This document shows positions 13,837 to 14,591 of a stretch of 14,591 nucleotides of DNA, in pieces. The translations under genes and the position numbers were made by a program. Where the stretch lies: positions 1 to 14,591 of the forward strand of contig URAM01000038.1 of the NCBI GenBank assembly GCA_900545815.1. The letters run 5' to 3'. The DNA is from an uncultured Eubacteriales bacterium. Its GTDB lineage: Bacteria; Bacillota; Clostridia; Oscillospirales; Oscillospiraceae. How positions within the stretch are numbered: the first letter of the stretch is position 1; the number at the start of each line of letters is the position of its first letter. A model generated the notes under the pieces. It had not been told where the DNA came from. It searched no databases and saw only the letters and a program-made list of their open reading frames with translations.

Positions 13837-13845
13837 TGGCATAAT
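13837..13845 (+). promoter_or_regulatory. Possible extended -10 promoter for the basic repeat protein
   Basis: TGGCATAAT fits an extended -10 (TGn-CATAAT) about 30 bases before the ATG at 13877. No good -35 is seen (TTTCTT at 17 bases). Confidence 0.4.
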
Positions 13846-13876
13846 AAGTGAAGCACTACCCCTGGAGGGAAACACC

Positions 13877-14591
13877 ATGAGACAACTGTGGTCACGGATG
13901 ACCTGGGGCTTGACCCTGGCCTGCGCCCTGGCGCTGTGTACCGGCTCCGCCCAGGCCATCAATACAAATCCATATGAGCAATACCCCGTCCGCACCACCA
14001 TCGGCATCGTTGCCCTGATCCTGGCCATCGCCCTGGCGCTGTTCGCCATCCTGCGCAGCTGGATCAAAGCGGGCATCCGCCGCCGGAGCTACGGGGCGGA
14101 TATGCGCTACGGCACTCCCATGCCCTCTCACAAGATGGCTAAGAAGGGCCGCAAGCGCTATGGCAAAAACCTGCGCCTGCCCATCCACTTCACCAATTAT
14201 CGGGGGCGGAAGAAGAATCCTGCGTCCGTAGGCATCCCTGTTCCGGCGGAGCTGCACCGGCACCGGAAGATCACCGGCCGGAAATCCCGTTACGGCAGCA
14301 AACTGGTGGCAGTCTCCACCCAGCGCTACACCGGCGGCGCTTCCCACGCCACCTCCGCCCGCTTTGTCCACACCGACCCCCTCAGCCACAAGGGAAGCCG
14401 CCGCAGCAAGCGCCGCTTCGGCGTTCCCAGCCTGCCCGTGAAGCAGGCGGCCTACAAGGGCGGTGGTTCCGTGGCGAAACCCGCCCGATTCGAGTCTACC
14501 ATGCCCCTGTCCCATCGTGGCAGAGCGAAAGCGTCCAAATACTACGGCGGCAAGATGTTCGCAAAGCCCGTGACCAGCTACAAAGGCGGCG
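13877..14591 (+). CDS. Membrane-anchored, highly basic protein with ~42-residue repeats (3' end missing)
   Basis: GGAGGG lies 7 bases before the ATG, and the frame is open for 238 codons to the right edge. Residues 1-27 look like a signal peptide ending in SAQA. A short loop (28-39) precedes a second hydrophobic helix (about 42-59), followed by RSWIKAGIRRR; by the positive-inside rule the remaining domain would be cytosolic. From about 80 on the protein is rich in Arg, Lys, Tyr, Gly and His and repeats itself. His85, 127, 171 and 213 sit in P-x-x-SH-K/R-like contexts. A Y/F-G pair recurs at 95, 139, 181 and 223, and a Y-x-G at 108, 151, 193 and 235. I do not recognise a family. Binding to nucleic acid or another anionic polymer is a guess from charge. 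It is divergent from ruvX. Confidence 0.8.
   Translation, partial: MRQLWSRMTWGLTLACALALCTGSAQAINTNPYEQYPVRTTIGIVALILAIALALFAILRSWIKAGIRRRSYGADMRYGTPMPSHKMAKKGRKRYGKNLRLPIHFTNYRGRKKNPASVGIPVPAELHRHRKITGRKSRYGSKLVAVSTQRYTGGASHATSARFVHTDPLSHKGSRRSKRRFGVPSLPVKQAAYKGGGSVAKPARFESTMPLSHRGRAKASKYYGGKMFAKPVTSYKGG

Noticed and set aside
13892..14515. 207-residue minus-strand frame opposite the basic repeat protein
   Set aside because: The plus-strand frame has a Shine-Dalgarno sequence, a signal peptide, a membrane helix and regular repeats and stays open to the edge. The minus frame is Gly/Ala-rich shadow with no start signal.

Overview
The window looks like a chromosomal segment of a GC-rich, endospore-forming-lineage Clostridia bacterium, most likely Oscillospiraceae/Ruminococcaceae (inferred from protein style, not from a search). 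Pointers are the Firmicutes-type purE-purC-purM order, the PheB(UPF0735)-hom-aspartokinase cluster, ruvX followed by a DUF1292 gene, a BofC-C-terminal-like small protein, a Firmicutes-type 6S RNA, strong Shine-Dalgarno sequences, frequent TTG starts and sigma-A promoters with 17-bp spacers. No tRNA, rRNA, CRISPR array, IS element or phage gene was seen.

Layout. Positions 1-1993 (minus strand) are the head of a purine biosynthesis operon: promoter, a leader with a possible 26-codon ORF and an intrinsic terminator, purE, purC and a purM cut by the left edge. Positions 2067-3234 (minus) hold a GT-B glycosyltransferase with its own promoter. Positions 3391-3963 (plus) encode a PAP2 phosphatase, converging on a bidirectional terminator with the next cluster. 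Positions 4038-7107 (minus) are an aspartate-family amino acid operon: promoter, ACT protein PheB/UPF0735, homoserine dehydrogenase and aspartokinase. Positions 7194-9787 (minus) hold a class A penicillin-binding protein with promoter and terminator.

Positions 9908-10950 (plus) hold a small secreted or anchored BofC-like protein, a promoter and a DUF1292 protein, then a 6S RNA with a terminator. Positions 10960-12987 (plus) hold a strong promoter, a membrane-anchored PrsA/SurA-like foldase with two degenerate parvulin-like units, and a tightly coupled small three-helix membrane protein, closed by a bidirectional terminator. Positions 13001-13798 (minus) hold ruvX and a second DUF1292 gene. 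From 13877 to the right edge (plus) runs an open gene for an N-terminally membrane-anchored, very basic protein built of ~42-residue repeats.

Most of this is housekeeping: purines, Thr/Met/Lys precursors, cell wall synthesis, protein export and folding, and RNA polymerase control. The parts that look least described are the purE leader (a short ORF whose stop codon abuts a terminator stem) and the basic repeat protein at the right edge. The duplicated parvulin-like region and the shortened ACT domain of Hom beside a free-standing ACT protein are secondary points of interest.
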